A stretch of DNA of 38,886 nt from Lishizhenia tianjinensis (GCA_945902115.1 CAMDLY010000021.1:1-38886), one strand, 5' to 3'. Counted from the stretch's first letter, positions 23,471 to 33,748 are shown. A program made the numbers and translations. Notes: generated from the sequence alone by a model not told the origin.

Positions 23471-26400
23471 ATGAGTATTACTAAAAAATATTGGAAAGGA
23501 ATTGATGAGCTAAAAGAAACGCCCGCATTTCTAAAAAGTAAAGATCAAGAGTTTGCTAATCCAAACAGTATAGAAGAATTTCTTGCTGATGAAAAATTGG
23601 GAGAATCTTCAACAGAGCGTAGAGATTTTCTTAAATTCTTAGGTTTTTCTGTCGCGGCAGCTACTCTTGCAGCGTGCGAAGCCCCAGTAATCAAGGCCGT
23701 TCCGTATGTTTTTAAACCAGAAAACGTAACACCTGGTATGCCCACATGGTATGCATCTACGTATTATGATGGAATCTCCTATTCAAGCATTTTAGTGAAA
23801 ACAAGAGAAGGCCGTCCGATTTTTATTAAAGGAAATAAAGAACATGGCTTTACTAAAGGTGGAGTCAATCCTCAGATTATAGCATCTATTTTAGGTTTAT
23901 ATGATAGTGGTCGTCTTACTGGTCCCAAAGAAAATGGTAAAGATTCCGAGTGGGGAACAATTGATGGCAAAATTAAGGGTAGCCTTGCAAGCGCTAAATC
24001 TATAACGCTTTTAACCAATACGGTTATCAGCCCATCAATGACACGTGCAATAGAAGAGTATAAAGTCAAATTTCCAGGAAAGTTTGAACATGTGCAGTAT
24101 GATGCAATTTCATACAGTGCCATACGTAAAGCTAACTTGCAAAACTTTGGAAGCTCTTTCATACCAAGCTATGATTTTTCTAAAGCCAAGGTAATTATAA
24201 GTCTAGATGCCGATTTCTTGGGTACATGGCTAATGTCAAATGAATATGCTATTCAATACGGGCAGAGAAGAAACCCAGACGGAGAGTGGATGTCAAAACA
24301 TTTTCAATTCGAGTCTGTAATGTCACTTACAGGTTCTAATGCAGATTACAGGGCTATGACAAAGCCTTCAGAATTAGCAACCGTTCTAAGCTATCTTATT
24401 TCCAAAAAAGGTGTTAACACAGGAGTAGCAAGTAATTTACCTGCTCCGATAAAAGCAGTTGCGGATGCTGCTGCTGCTGCATTAGCTTCCTGCGGAAATC
24501 AAGCGGTGGTTGTCTGTGGATCAAATAATCTCGGACTACAACTACTAACTAATAAATTAAATCAGTTGATCGGAGCTTATGGCTCTACTATCGACAAGAC
24601 TAATACGCTCAACTTATACCAAGGAGACGACGAAAAAATCAATCAATTGGTCTCAACTGTTATTGCAGGTAAAGGTCCTGATGTATTGATAATGTCAGGT
24701 GTAAACCCAGTTTACTCCCTGCCAAACGGACAAGAGTTTGGGGCAGGATTAAAGAAAATAAAAACTACTGTTTCACTTTCTGCCTACATGGATGAAACCG
24801 CTTCAAAAGCAACTTATGTTTGTCCTCCTCATCATTACTTAGAAGATTGGGCAGACTACAGTGCAAAACAAAGCGAGTATGCTGTTGCCCAACCTACAAT
24901 TAGGCCATTACACAAAACTTCGTCTGCACTAGAAACATTATTGGTGTGGATAGGTGTAACTGGAAGAGGAGGTAAGGATTCCAAAGCAGCATACGATTAC
25001 ATTACAGAAACATACACCGGCTTAGGATTATCAGATTTTAATTTTACGGTGCATAATAGTTGTGTTGAAAAACCATTTGTGGTAGCAACTGCCAATGAAA
25101 TAGTTTTCAAAGATGCTGCGATAAACGGATTGCCTAAAGCAGCTAATCTGGAAGTTATCCTATATCAAAAATCGGGTATTCGATCTGGTGAGTATGCCAA
25201 TAATCCTTGGTTACAAGAACTACCAGATCCGATAACGAAAGTTACTTGGGATAACTACATAACGATGAATCCTAAGGAAATGGAGGATGCTGGATACGCC
25301 ACTACCTACGACCAAGAAAATGGATTAAACCTTGCAACACTCACGGTAAATGGAAAGTCGGTAACGCTTCCAGTTTACCCTATGCCAGGTCAAGCATTAA
25401 AAACTGTAGGGGTTGCTTTAGGATATGGTAGAGGGGCCAACGGTGAAAAAATTGGTAAATCAGCCTTTCAAACTAAAGAATACGGAGGTCATGTAACCGA
25501 CGAAAATGGGAATCCAAAACCAATCGGAGCCAACGTGTTTTCGATGACCAAATTTGAAAACAGCACTTACAATTACACAAGCGCTGGTTCCATTTCTGCT
25601 GCGGAAGGAAAATATATTATCGCCGCGACACAAATTCACCACACAGTGATGGCGCGACACTCTATTGTAAGGGAAACAACTCTTGGTATTTATACGCATA
25701 ATGATAAGGAGGCTTACAACCCAGCACATGTTCTCCAAAAACTCGACGAGCACGGAAATCACGTAAAGGTACCTGTAAGCGAGTTTGACCTTTGGGAAGA
25801 ACATCCTGTTGAAGTAGTTGGGCACCGTTGGGCGATGACCATAGATCTATCCTCTTGTATTGGATGCGGATCTTGTTTAATCGCATGTCAATCAGAAAAT
25901 AACGTTCCTGTAGTCGGAAAAGATGAGGTTAGAAGAGGTCGTGAAATGCATTGGTTACGCATCGATCGTTATTTCTCCTCAGACGAGGAGGCTACAATTG
26001 GAACGCGTAAATCAGAAGATATCGATTACGATAACGCTGAACATCCTTCATTGAATCCAAAGGTTATTCATATGCCAATGATGTGTCATCATTGTAATCA
26101 TGCACCATGTGAGACTGTTTGTCCCGTTGCTGCGACAACACACAGTAATGAAGGACTTAATCAAATGACATACAACCGTTGTATCGGTACAAGATATTGT
26201 GCAAACAACTGTCCATATAAAGTGAGGAGATTCAATTGGTTTAATTATCCATCGTACAAAAAATTCACTGAAGTTAATCCAGCACAGGATGACCTAGGAC
26301 GAATGGTATTAAACCCTGATGTCACAGTCAGAACAAGAGGTGTGATGGAAAAATGTACCTTCTGTGTTCAGCGTATTCAGTCAGTAAAACTCGCTGCCAA

Positions 26401-26650
26401 GGTGGAGTCTCGCAAAGTTGGGGATACTGATTTTGCGACTGCATGTTCTGAGGCATGTCCGACCAATGCAATAATTGTTGGCGATTGGAATAACGAAGCC
26501 TCTGTTGTAAGAAAAAGCTCTAAAGACAAAAGAGCTTATCAAGCACTTGAAGAAGTGAGTATTAAACCAAACATGTGGTACAAGGTAAAAGTAAGAAACG
26601 AAGAGAATAAGGAACTTGCAACATTGCAGAACACAAAATCTCATCATTAA
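23471..26650 (+). CDS. actB: Alternative complex III subunit B, iron-sulfur protein
   Basis: 1059 residues. A Tat motif (RRDFLKF at 50-56) follows an unusually long n-region and leads into a lipobox-like LAAC with Cys69, so it is probably Tat-exported and lipid-anchored. The large N-terminal part (about 75-760) has the molybdopterin-oxidoreductase fold without a plain cofactor-binding signature. The C-terminal part (about 790-1010) is a ferredoxin-like electron wire with Cys blocks CIGCGSCLIAC, CHHCNHAPCETVC, CIGTRYCANNC and CTFCVQR...ACSEAC, matching the one [3Fe-4S] plus three [4Fe-4S] centres known for ActB. It links quinol oxidation in ActC to the hemes of ActA. Confidence 0.95.
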   Translation: MSITKKYWKGIDELKETPAFLKSKDQEFANPNSIEEFLADEKLGESSTERRDFLKFLGFSVAAATLAACEAPVIKAVPYVFKPENVTPGMPTWYASTYYDGISYSSILVKTREGRPIFIKGNKEHGFTKGGVNPQIIASILGLYDSGRLTGPKENGKDSEWGTIDGKIKGSLASAKSITLLTNTVISPSMTRAIEEYKVKFPGKFEHVQYDAISYSAIRKANLQNFGSSFIPSYDFSKAKVIISLDADFLGTWLMSNEYAIQYGQRRNPDGEWMSKHFQFESVMSLTGSNADYRAMTKPSELATVLSYLISKKGVNTGVASNLPAPIKAVADAAAAALASCGNQAVVVCGSNNLGLQLLTNKLNQLIGAYGSTIDKTNTLNLYQGDDEKINQLVSTVIAGKGPDVLIMSGVNPVYSLPNGQEFGAGLKKIKTTVSLSAYMDETASKATYVCPPHHYLEDWADYSAKQSEYAVAQPTIRPLHKTSSALETLLVWIGVTGRGGKDSKAAYDYITETYTGLGLSDFNFTVHNSCVEKPFVVATANEIVFKDAAINGLPKAANLEVILYQKSGIRSGEYANNPWLQELPDPITKVTWDNYITMNPKEMEDAGYATTYDQENGLNLATLTVNGKSVTLPVYPMPGQALKTVGVALGYGRGANGEKIGKSAFQTKEYGGHVTDENGNPKPIGANVFSMTKFENSTYNYTSAGSISAAEGKYIIAATQIHHTVMARHSIVRETTLGIYTHNDKEAYNPAHVLQKLDEHGNHVKVPVSEFDLWEEHPVEVVGHRWAMTIDLSSCIGCGSCLIACQSENNVPVVGKDEVRRGREMHWLRIDRYFSSDEEATIGTRKSEDIDYDNAEHPSLNPKVIHMPMMCHHCNHAPCETVCPVAATTHSNEGLNQMTYNRCIGTRYCANNCPYKVRRFNWFNYPSYKKFTEVNPAQDDLGRMVLNPDVTVRTRGVMEKCTFCVQRIQSVKLAAKVESRKVGDTDFATACSEACPTNAIIVGDWNNEASVVRKSSKDKRAYQALEEVSIKPNMWYKVKVRNEENKELATLQNTKSHH

Positions 26651-26670
26651 TAATTTAAATTAAGAAGAGC

Positions 26671-28059
26671 ATGCAAAAAGAAGCAGCGATCAGAGAACCA
26701 CTCATATTAGGCCATAAAACATACCATGATGTAACTGAAGATGTTTGCAGACCAATTGAGGATAAAGCACCTAAAATGTGGTATATCTTGTTTGGTATTG
26801 CACTCATCATTGGGTTGTATGGTGTCGGATGCATAATGTATCTACTAGGAACCGGTGTAGGTGTTTGGGGACTTAACAAAACAATTGGATGGGCTTGGGA
26901 TATTACCAATTTCGTCTGGTGGGTGGGAATTGGTCACGCTGGGACTCTTATCTCAGCCGTATTATTGTTGTTTCGACAAAAATGGCGAATGGCGATCAAC
27001 CGCTCAGCAGAAGCGATGACCATATTCGCCGTATTTATGGCAGGATTATTCCCTCTTATACACATGGGAAGATTATGGGTGGGTTATTGGACTTTACCTC
27101 TACCAAACCAGTTTGGTTCTTTGTGGGTTAACTTTAACTCCCCACTCTTATGGGATGTATTTGCAATCTCAACATATCTTTCGGTATCCTTAGTGTTTTG
27201 GTACATTGGTCTAATCCCAGATTTTGCTACAATTCGAGACAGGGCGAAAAAACCAGTAGCGAAAAAGATGTATTCAATATTATCTTTTGGTTGGTCAGGT
27301 CGCGCTAAAAACTGGAATCGCTTTGAATTAGTTTCCCTGGTATTGGCAGGATTGGCAACACCACTTGTATTCTCCGTGCACTCAATCGTATCTTTTGACT
27401 TTGCCACCTCAGTTATTCCTGGATGGCACACCACGATTTTTCCGCCATACTTCGTGGCTGGAGCTGTATTTTCTGGGTTCGCAATGGTACAAACACTTTT
27501 ATTGATTATGCGTAAAGCAATGTCCTTGGAAGCATACATTCATACCAAGCACGTAGAGTATATGAATGTGGTAATCATGGTAACAGGTTCCATTGTTGGA
27601 ACAGCGTATATCACTGAATTATTCATTTCATGGTATTCAGGGGTAGAATATGAGGCATACGCCTTCTTAAATAGAGCAACTGGTCCATACTGGTGGGCAT
27701 ATTGGGCGATGATGACGTGTAACGTGATTTCACCACAATTAATGTGGTTCAGAAAGTTGAGAAGAAGCCTACTTTTCACCTTCTTTATCTCTATTGTAGT
27801 GAACATCGGAATGTGGTTTGAACGTTATGTAATCATTGTTACTTCACTTCACCGTGATTACCTTCCTTCTGCGTGGAGTATGCACTATCCAAGCCATATT
27901 GATATAGGTGTTTATATTGGAACTATTGGATTATTCTTCGTGTTCTTTCTCTTGTTCGCGCGTTACTTTCCTGTATTGGCATTAAATGAGGTGAAAACAA
28001 TTTTAAAAGGTTCTGGGCAGTCTTATAAAGAGGCTCCTGATTATCATAAACATCATTAA
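26671..28059 (+). CDS. actC: Alternative complex III subunit C, NrfD/PsrC-like quinol-binding membrane protein
   Basis: A 462-residue integral membrane protein with about ten helices. An N-terminal cytoplasmic segment precedes the first helix (about 30-55). The region KTIGWAWDITNFVWWVGIGHAG and the charged/aromatic loops are typical of NrfD-like subunits that hold the quinol site. In alternative complex III, ActC oxidises menaquinol or ubiquinol and is one of two NrfD-like subunits (with ActF) proposed to carry proton paths. It is 20 bp downstream of actB and 11 bp upstream of actD. Confidence 0.95.
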   Translation: MQKEAAIREPLILGHKTYHDVTEDVCRPIEDKAPKMWYILFGIALIIGLYGVGCIMYLLGTGVGVWGLNKTIGWAWDITNFVWWVGIGHAGTLISAVLLLFRQKWRMAINRSAEAMTIFAVFMAGLFPLIHMGRLWVGYWTLPLPNQFGSLWVNFNSPLLWDVFAISTYLSVSLVFWYIGLIPDFATIRDRAKKPVAKKMYSILSFGWSGRAKNWNRFELVSLVLAGLATPLVFSVHSIVSFDFATSVIPGWHTTIFPPYFVAGAVFSGFAMVQTLLLIMRKAMSLEAYIHTKHVEYMNVVIMVTGSIVGTAYITELFISWYSGVEYEAYAFLNRATGPYWWAYWAMMTCNVISPQLMWFRKLRRSLLFTFFISIVVNIGMWFERYVIIVTSLHRDYLPSAWSMHYPSHIDIGVYIGTIGLFFVFFLLFARYFPVLALNEVKTILKGSGQSYKEAPDYHKHH

Positions 28060-28070
28060 TTAACTGAAGT

Positions 28071-28607
28071 ATGTCAGATAAGGTAATATACGTCATGTAC
28101 GATGACGACGAAGTATTAAAAGACGGTGCGAAAAAATTGGTTTCCAAAGGAGTTAAAATAAATGAAGTTTTTTCTCCATTTCCAATACATGGGATAGATC
28201 CGATAATTGGGGTTAAACAAACACGATTGGGAATCATGGCCTTTTTATATGGCTTAACGGGTTTAACGGTAGCCACATTAGGCATGCGCTATTTTATGGT
28301 CGTAGACTGGCCAATGAATATTGGAGGGAAGCCAAACTTTTCCTATTTACAAAACATGTTAGCCTTTGTTCCCATAACTTTTGAATTCACTGTATTGTGT
28401 GCAGCACACGGAATGGCAATAACATATTTATTACTGAATAAAACGTTGCCAGGAATGCCTGCTCAAAACCCAGATCCACGAACTACAGATGATAAGTTTG
28501 TAATGGAAATTAGGTTAAACGAAAATCCTTCCATGTCGGAAGGCGATTTAGACGCAATCATAAAGGAGACAGGATTCATTGAAATCGATAAAAAAGATAT
28601 AAAGTAG
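28071..28607 (+). CDS. actD: Alternative complex III subunit D (DUF3341)
   Basis: 178 residues. Residues about 1-45 form a cytoplasmic ferredoxin-like domain (VIYVMYDDDEVLKDGAKKLV). Two membrane helices follow (about 57-80 and 100-125), the second pair framed by NIGGKPNFSYLQNMLAFVPITFEFTVL, the DUF3341 core. ActD is a small membrane subunit packed against ActC. Gene order (C-D-E) and spacing match other Bacteroidota. Confidence 0.93.
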   Translation: MSDKVIYVMYDDDEVLKDGAKKLVSKGVKINEVFSPFPIHGIDPIIGVKQTRLGIMAFLYGLTGLTVATLGMRYFMVVDWPMNIGGKPNFSYLQNMLAFVPITFEFTVLCAAHGMAITYLLLNKTLPGMPAQNPDPRTTDDKFVMEIRLNENPSMSEGDLDAIIKETGFIEIDKKDIK

Positions 28608-28620
28608 AAATAAAATCGCC

Positions 28621-29391
28621 ATGTATAAATTGTGGAATAAAATAAATATACTGTTTGCTATTGGAGTTATTGCAACACTAGGATCATGCGGTAAATCAGA
28701 CCCAGATAGTCCTGGACTTGAATACATGCCTGATATGTATAGGTCTCCAGCCATTGAAGCATATGTGGATTACGGAGAAATAAGGGGTCGGGAAAGAACT
28801 GAACTTAAAAGTAAGCTATCGGCTATGATTCCTCCTAAAAATACTATTCCGTATATCAAAGGGGACTCTGCTAAAATCCGTTTGATGATGCCGTTCTTGA
28901 AACCAACTTCTTCTATGCGTGAAACACATGGTTTATTTGATTGGGATGTTACAAACGAAGACACTTATTTAGCTGCCATAGGAATAGACAATGCTATTAA
29001 AATGACGACAAAGAATAAAACGGAACTACTAGAAAGAGGTAAAACACTTTATTCTTCCATGTGCCAACACTGCCATGGTGAAGCAGGTGACGGAAATGGA
29101 CCAATGGTTGTAAGTGGAGCCTATAAAAGTGCTGGTAACCTGAATTACAAAGATGAGGCAAAAATGGCCCTTTCTGACGGACAAATGTTCTATTCCATCT
29201 CATACGGAAAAAATAATATGGGAGCACATGCACCCTTATTATCAAAAGAGGAAATATGGGTATTAGTACATTACGTAAGGTCTCTTCAATATGGAGACAG
29301 CTATAATGGTACTGTCAAGCCAACAGCTTCTGTAGAATCAGTGCCCAAAGCAGTTGCGACAAAAGACACAAAAAAGAAAGGTAAAAAATAA
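28621..29391 (+). CDS. actE: Alternative complex III subunit E, lipoprotein cytochrome c
   Basis: 256 residues. The signal peptide ends in LGSC with Cys23, so it is a predicted lipoprotein. YMPDMYRSPAIEAY is the usual ActE start of the mature part. A single heme site CQHCH is at about 148-152, and NNMGAHAPLLSKEE supplies the likely distal Met ligand. The tail is rich in lysine. ActE is the one-heme subunit that probably passes electrons from ActA to the oxidase or a soluble cytochrome c. Confidence 0.94.
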   Translation: MYKLWNKINILFAIGVIATLGSCGKSDPDSPGLEYMPDMYRSPAIEAYVDYGEIRGRERTELKSKLSAMIPPKNTIPYIKGDSAKIRLMMPFLKPTSSMRETHGLFDWDVTNEDTYLAAIGIDNAIKMTTKNKTELLERGKTLYSSMCQHCHGEAGDGNGPMVVSGAYKSAGNLNYKDEAKMALSDGQMFYSISYGKNNMGAHAPLLSKEEIWVLVHYVRSLQYGDSYNGTVKPTASVESVPKAVATKDTKKKGKK

Positions 29392-29402
29392 TCGAGAAAA
29401 CG

Positions 29403-30605
29403 ATGGAATTTCAAATTACTAAAAACGCAAAGAATTTAATCTACGGCCTTATCGGAACGGGATTAGTTCTTACAGGAATTGGATTAGCAACCGGCATGGG
29501 AGATGATCATTTTTCTACACGCTTATTAACAAATGGAATAATAAATGGATTCTTCTTCTTTTCATTAGGATTAGGTGCCTTATTTTTCCTTGCACTTTCT
29601 TATGCCACAGAAACTGGATGGTACGCATCAGTAAAAAGAGTTATAGAAGGTGTGGCAGGTTTTCTACCATACGGTATGGCCATATTCGGATTAGTGCTGT
29701 TGACAATAACTTTTATGCACGGTGCCCATATCTACATTTGGATGGACCCAGACATGACGGACCCTACCTCACATCACTACGACAAAATTATCGATGGGAA
29801 ATCTGCATACCTAAACCCTATTTTCTTTTGGATAAGAACCCTTGTATATTTCTCGGTTTACTTAATTTTCCTCCGAGGATTCCAAAAAAGATCTATTGAA
29901 GAAGATAGAATTGGCGGAACAGAATTGCACTTCAAAAATTATAGAAAAGGGGCAACATTCTTAGTTTTCTTTGCTGTATTTAGTTCTACATCTGCTTGGG
30001 ATTGGTTAATGTCTATTGACGCTCACTGGTTCTCTACTCTTTTCGGGTGGTACACATTCGCAGGCATGTGGTGCTCTACGATGGTGGTTTTGGTCATGAC
30101 TACCCTTTACCTTAAAAGCCTTGGGCACCTAGAAAAAGTAAACGACTCACACATTCATGACCTTGGAAAATGGACTTTTGCTACGTCATTTTTGTGGTCT
30201 TACTTATTCTTTTCACAGTTTATGTTAATCTGGTATGCCAACATAGGAGAAGAGGTAACATATTACCAAATGAGAATCGAAAATTTTAAAGTAATTTATT
30301 TTTCAATGTTTGTAATCAATTTTGCTTTTCCGATGTTAATACTAATGTCAAGAGATGCAAAAAGAAATATCGGAGTGTTAATATCAATTGGTTTAGTAAT
30401 TCTTTGCGGGCACTGGTTAGATGTTTATATCATGGTGTCAGGCGGTTCCCTTGGAATGCACGCACATATTGGATCCCTAGAAATTGGAATGGCTCTGTTA
30501 ATGGCAGGGATATTTATTTACACAGTACTAAACAATTTAACAAAAGTGCCTCTAACCCCTGTGAACCATCCGTTCTTGGACGAAAGTGTGCACCACGAAA
30601 TATAA
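29403..30605 (+). CDS. actF: Alternative complex III subunit F, membrane protein
   Basis: A 400-residue polytopic protein with about ten helices, related to ActC but shorter in loops. Recognisable stretches are FFFSLGLGALFFLALSYAT, the WMDPDMTDPTSHHYDKI loop, SAWDWLMSIDAHWFSTLFGW and SHIHDLGKWTFATSFLWSYL. It is the second large membrane subunit, facing ActC, with a proposed proton-conducting role. It lies 11 bp after actE and 26 bp before coxB. Confidence 0.94.
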   Translation: MEFQITKNAKNLIYGLIGTGLVLTGIGLATGMGDDHFSTRLLTNGIINGFFFFSLGLGALFFLALSYATETGWYASVKRVIEGVAGFLPYGMAIFGLVLLTITFMHGAHIYIWMDPDMTDPTSHHYDKIIDGKSAYLNPIFFWIRTLVYFSVYLIFLRGFQKRSIEEDRIGGTELHFKNYRKGATFLVFFAVFSSTSAWDWLMSIDAHWFSTLFGWYTFAGMWCSTMVVLVMTTLYLKSLGHLEKVNDSHIHDLGKWTFATSFLWSYLFFSQFMLIWYANIGEEVTYYQMRIENFKVIYFSMFVINFAFPMLILMSRDAKRNIGVLISIGLVILCGHWLDVYIMVSGGSLGMHAHIGSLEIGMALLMAGIFIYTVLNNLTKVPLTPVNHPFLDESVHHEI

Positions 30606-30631
30606 AGTTATAACTATAGAATTAAAGTAAA

Positions 30632-31912
30632 ATGGGAAAATTAGGTATTCTTTTGGTCATCGTTTTAGGGGCAATAGCTGTTGCTCAACTTGTAAGAGTT
30701 TACGAACACACCTTAAAACTCAAAAAAACAAGTGAACACGATATAAACGACAGAGACAACAACCTCAACGCTTGGTTAATGCTCTTATTTATGTTTTTTC
30801 AATTTGGTGGATATATCTACCTAATGTTGGCATATGGTTGGACAGGACGAGGTCCTTCTGCTTCTATCGAAGGAGAAGAAACGGATTGGTTACTTAACCT
30901 AAACATAATTATCATTAGTGCAGTATTCTTCTTGACTAACTTTTTATTGTTTTACTTCTCCTATAAGTACGTAAGAAAACCAGGGGTAAAGGCAACCTTT
31001 ATCTCGCACAACAATAAATTGGAATTGATCTGGACTGTTATTCCTGCGGTAGTTTTAGCGGTAATTATAATTCTTGGTTTGAGAACTTGGAACTCCTTAA
31101 CTTCTATCGGTTCGGACAAGGCAGTAGTCATTGAATTATATGCAAAACAATTCGACTGGACAGCACGTTATTCTGGTGAAGATAATGTTTTAGGAAAATT
31201 TGATTACAAATTAACCACTGGCACCAACGAATTAGGTATTATCACAACCAAAACTATTGAAGATGCCATCGTCGATAGAGAAAAGAAAGTGAACGACATC
31301 AATAAATTGCTCTCTGACGCTGATACAGTCATGAGTGATTCACTCATTGAAACAAAAGAATTTACTTTATCTCATAACGAAAGAATCTTGAGATCTCTTT
31401 ATCAATTGAAAGAGAATCATAAAGTAGAATTAGATAAGCAGGCCGAAGACGATATTATCGTTAAAGGAGTATTAGTACTTTGTGTTGACCAAGAATACGA
31501 ATTTAATTTCCGCGCTATGGATGTTTTACATTCTGCTTATTTTCCTCATTTTCGGGCACAAATCAATGCGGTTCCAGGTATGACTACTCGAACTAAATTT
31601 ACTCCAATAATGACTACGGATGAAATGAGGAAGATTAAAAACGATCCTAAATTTAAGTATGTATTGTTGTGTAATAAAATTTGTGGAAAAGCACATTATA
31701 AAATGAAAATGGATATTGAAGTGCTCTCGAAAGCAGAATTTGCAGCTTGGATGTTAGCTAAAAAGAAAGAGACATTCAAATTAAAATACGGTGCTGCTCC
31801 TGATGTAAAAGAGGGTGATATGGCAAAAGAGGGCACTAGTCCTTCAGGTGACATGCCGGCAGAGCTTGCTTCCGGAGAGGCAGCTCCAATGAAAAAAGAA
31901 GACGAAATTTAA
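30632..31912 (+). CDS. coxB: Cytochrome c oxidase subunit II with inserted helical region
   Basis: 426 residues. Four hydrophobic segments occur in the first 150 residues (the usual two plus two N-terminal extras, as in other Bacteroidota). The CuA site is complete: His300 (DVLHSAY), then Cys347, Cys351, His355 and Met358 in CNKICGKAHYKM. Between the first beta strands (FDWTARYSGEDN) and the cupredoxin core (DDIIVKG) lies a charged, probably coiled insertion of about 75 residues (about 195-275). The protein receives electrons from cytochrome c or directly from alternative complex III and passes them to CoxA. The last 40 residues are low-complexity, Ala/Glu/Lys-rich. Confidence 0.94.
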   Translation: MGKLGILLVIVLGAIAVAQLVRVYEHTLKLKKTSEHDINDRDNNLNAWLMLLFMFFQFGGYIYLMLAYGWTGRGPSASIEGEETDWLLNLNIIIISAVFFLTNFLLFYFSYKYVRKPGVKATFISHNNKLELIWTVIPAVVLAVIIILGLRTWNSLTSIGSDKAVVIELYAKQFDWTARYSGEDNVLGKFDYKLTTGTNELGIITTKTIEDAIVDREKKVNDINKLLSDADTVMSDSLIETKEFTLSHNERILRSLYQLKENHKVELDKQAEDDIIVKGVLVLCVDQEYEFNFRAMDVLHSAYFPHFRAQINAVPGMTTRTKFTPIMTTDEMRKIKNDPKFKYVLLCNKICGKAHYKMKMDIEVLSKAEFAAWMLAKKKETFKLKYGAAPDVKEGDMAKEGTSPSGDMPAELASGEAAPMKKEDEI

Positions 31913-31933
31913 TAACGAAAAAAGAAGAATACA

Positions 31934-33748
31934 ATGGGATCTCAAACACACGATTCACACGATCATGGACATGCTCAACACAATGAGCACCACCACGAAG
32001 AAAGTTTTGTTTCTAAATATATTTTCAGTCATGACCATAAAATGATTGGTAAGCAGTTTTTAATGACTGCTGTTTTCATGGGATTGGTCGCTATGATGCT
32101 ATCTATTTTATTTAGAATTCAACTTTCTTGGCCAGGCGAAAGTTCAGACTTCCTAAATTTATTCTTGGGAGATCGCTGGGCACCCAAAGGTATTATGGAT
32201 CAAAACATGTATCTTGGACTAGTTACCATCCATGGAACAATCATGGTGTTCTTCCTTTTAACAGGAGGTTTGTCAGGAACTTTTTCAAATATACTTATTC
32301 CTCTTCAACTTGGAGCAAGGGATATGGCCTCTGGTTTTTTAAACATGCTTTCCTTTTGGTTCTTTTTTGTGTCATCACTATTGATGCTAACATCTCTGTT
32401 TATTGAAACAGGTCCGGCAATGGCAGGATGGACTATCTATCCTCCGTTATCTGCACTGCCTAAAGCAGTCCCTGGATCTGGATTAGGAATGACACTTTGG
32501 TTATTTTCTATGGCCATTTTTATTGGCGGTTCCTTAATTGGATCACTGAATTACATTGTAACAGTTCTAAACTTAAGAACAAAAGGTATGACAATGCTAA
32601 GAATGCCATTGACAATTTGGGCGTTCTTTGTGACAGCTATTCTTGGTGTACTATCATTTCCGGTTTTACTTTCTGCATGCCTTCTACTCATTATGGATCG
32701 TTTAGCGGGAACTAGTTTCTATTTATCTGATATCATTGTTGGCGACGAAATGTTATCAAATCATGGAGGTTCTCCTATTTTATTTCAGCACTTATTTTGG
32801 TTCCTAGGTCACCCAGAAGTATATATAGTACTTTTACCTGCCCTTGGTTTATCCTCCGAAATTATTGCAACCAACGCTAGAAAACCAATTTTTGGTTATA
32901 AAGCAATGGTTGCGTCAATTTTAGCAATAGGATTTTTATCCTTCATTGTATGGGGACACCATATGTTTATAACAGGTATGAATCCCTTCCTTGGAAGTGT
33001 TTTTGTATTTACAACCTTACTAATAGCCATTCCTTCAGCTGTGAAGGTGTTCAACTACATCACTACCTTGTGGAAAGGTTCATTGGTGTTTACGCCAGCT
33101 ATGATGTTTGCTATTGGATTAGTGTCCACTTTCATTACGGGAGGCGTTACCGGTATTATATTAGCAGACTCAGCGCTAGACATAGCCATTCACGATACAT
33201 ATTTCGTTGTAGCACACTTTCACATAGTAATGGGTATGTCTGCTGTATTTGGAATGTTTGCAGGAGTTTACCATTGGTTCCCTAAAATGTATGGTCGAAT
33301 GATGAATACGCGTCTTGGTTTTGTACATTTTTGGATTACAATTGTTGGTGCGTACGGAGTATTCTTTCCCATGCACTTTGTTGGATTAGCAGGTGCACCA
33401 CGAAGATATTACGATTTTTCAGTTTATAAAGACTTTGATAATGCTAGTTTAGAATTGATGATGGACCTAAACGTTATCATTACGGTATTTGCGATAATTG
33501 CAGCATTGGGGCAAGCGATCTTTTTATTCAACTTCTTTTACAGTATATTTAGAGGTCCGAAGGCGCCGCTAAACCCCTGGAAATCCAATACGCTTGAATG
33601 GACTACCCCTGTTGAGCACATGCATGGCAATTGGCCTGGAGAGTTACCTGTTGTTCATCGTTGGCCATATGACTACTCTAATCCGGCTCACGAAGAAGAT
33701 TTTGTTCCTCAAACAGTTCCTTTGAAAGAAGGAGAAGAAGCACATTAG
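31934..33748 (+). CDS. coxA: Cytochrome c oxidase subunit I
   Basis: A 604-residue heme-copper oxidase subunit with twelve core helices after a histidine-rich N-terminus (SHDHGHAQHNEHHHEE). Key sites include MVFFLLTGG, WFLGHPEVYIVLLPALG (CuB His-Tyr pair and the helix VI Glu of A1-type enzymes), WGHHMF (two CuB His) and IHDTYFVVAHFHIVMG (heme a and a3 ligands). It reduces oxygen and pumps protons. It is the last gene of the act-cox operon; subunits III and IV are not in this window. A terminator follows the stop codon directly. Confidence 0.97.
   Translation: MGSQTHDSHDHGHAQHNEHHHEESFVSKYIFSHDHKMIGKQFLMTAVFMGLVAMMLSILFRIQLSWPGESSDFLNLFLGDRWAPKGIMDQNMYLGLVTIHGTIMVFFLLTGGLSGTFSNILIPLQLGARDMASGFLNMLSFWFFFVSSLLMLTSLFIETGPAMAGWTIYPPLSALPKAVPGSGLGMTLWLFSMAIFIGGSLIGSLNYIVTVLNLRTKGMTMLRMPLTIWAFFVTAILGVLSFPVLLSACLLLIMDRLAGTSFYLSDIIVGDEMLSNHGGSPILFQHLFWFLGHPEVYIVLLPALGLSSEIIATNARKPIFGYKAMVASILAIGFLSFIVWGHHMFITGMNPFLGSVFVFTTLLIAIPSAVKVFNYITTLWKGSLVFTPAMMFAIGLVSTFITGGVTGIILADSALDIAIHDTYFVVAHFHIVMGMSAVFGMFAGVYHWFPKMYGRMMNTRLGFVHFWITIVGAYGVFFPMHFVGLAGAPRRYYDFSVYKDFDNASLELMMDLNVIITVFAIIAALGQAIFLFNFFYSIFRGPKAPLNPWKSNTLEWTTPVEHMHGNWPGELPVVHRWPYDYSNPAHEEDFVPQTVPLKEGEEAH

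Noticed and set aside
24465..24485. GCTGCTGCTGC run in actB as a microsatellite
   Set aside because: It is a short alanine codon run inside an intact domain, only a few units long.
27084..27539. 151-codon minus-strand frame opposite actC
   Set aside because: Antisense shadow of a conserved membrane-protein gene; composition follows from the complementary strand.
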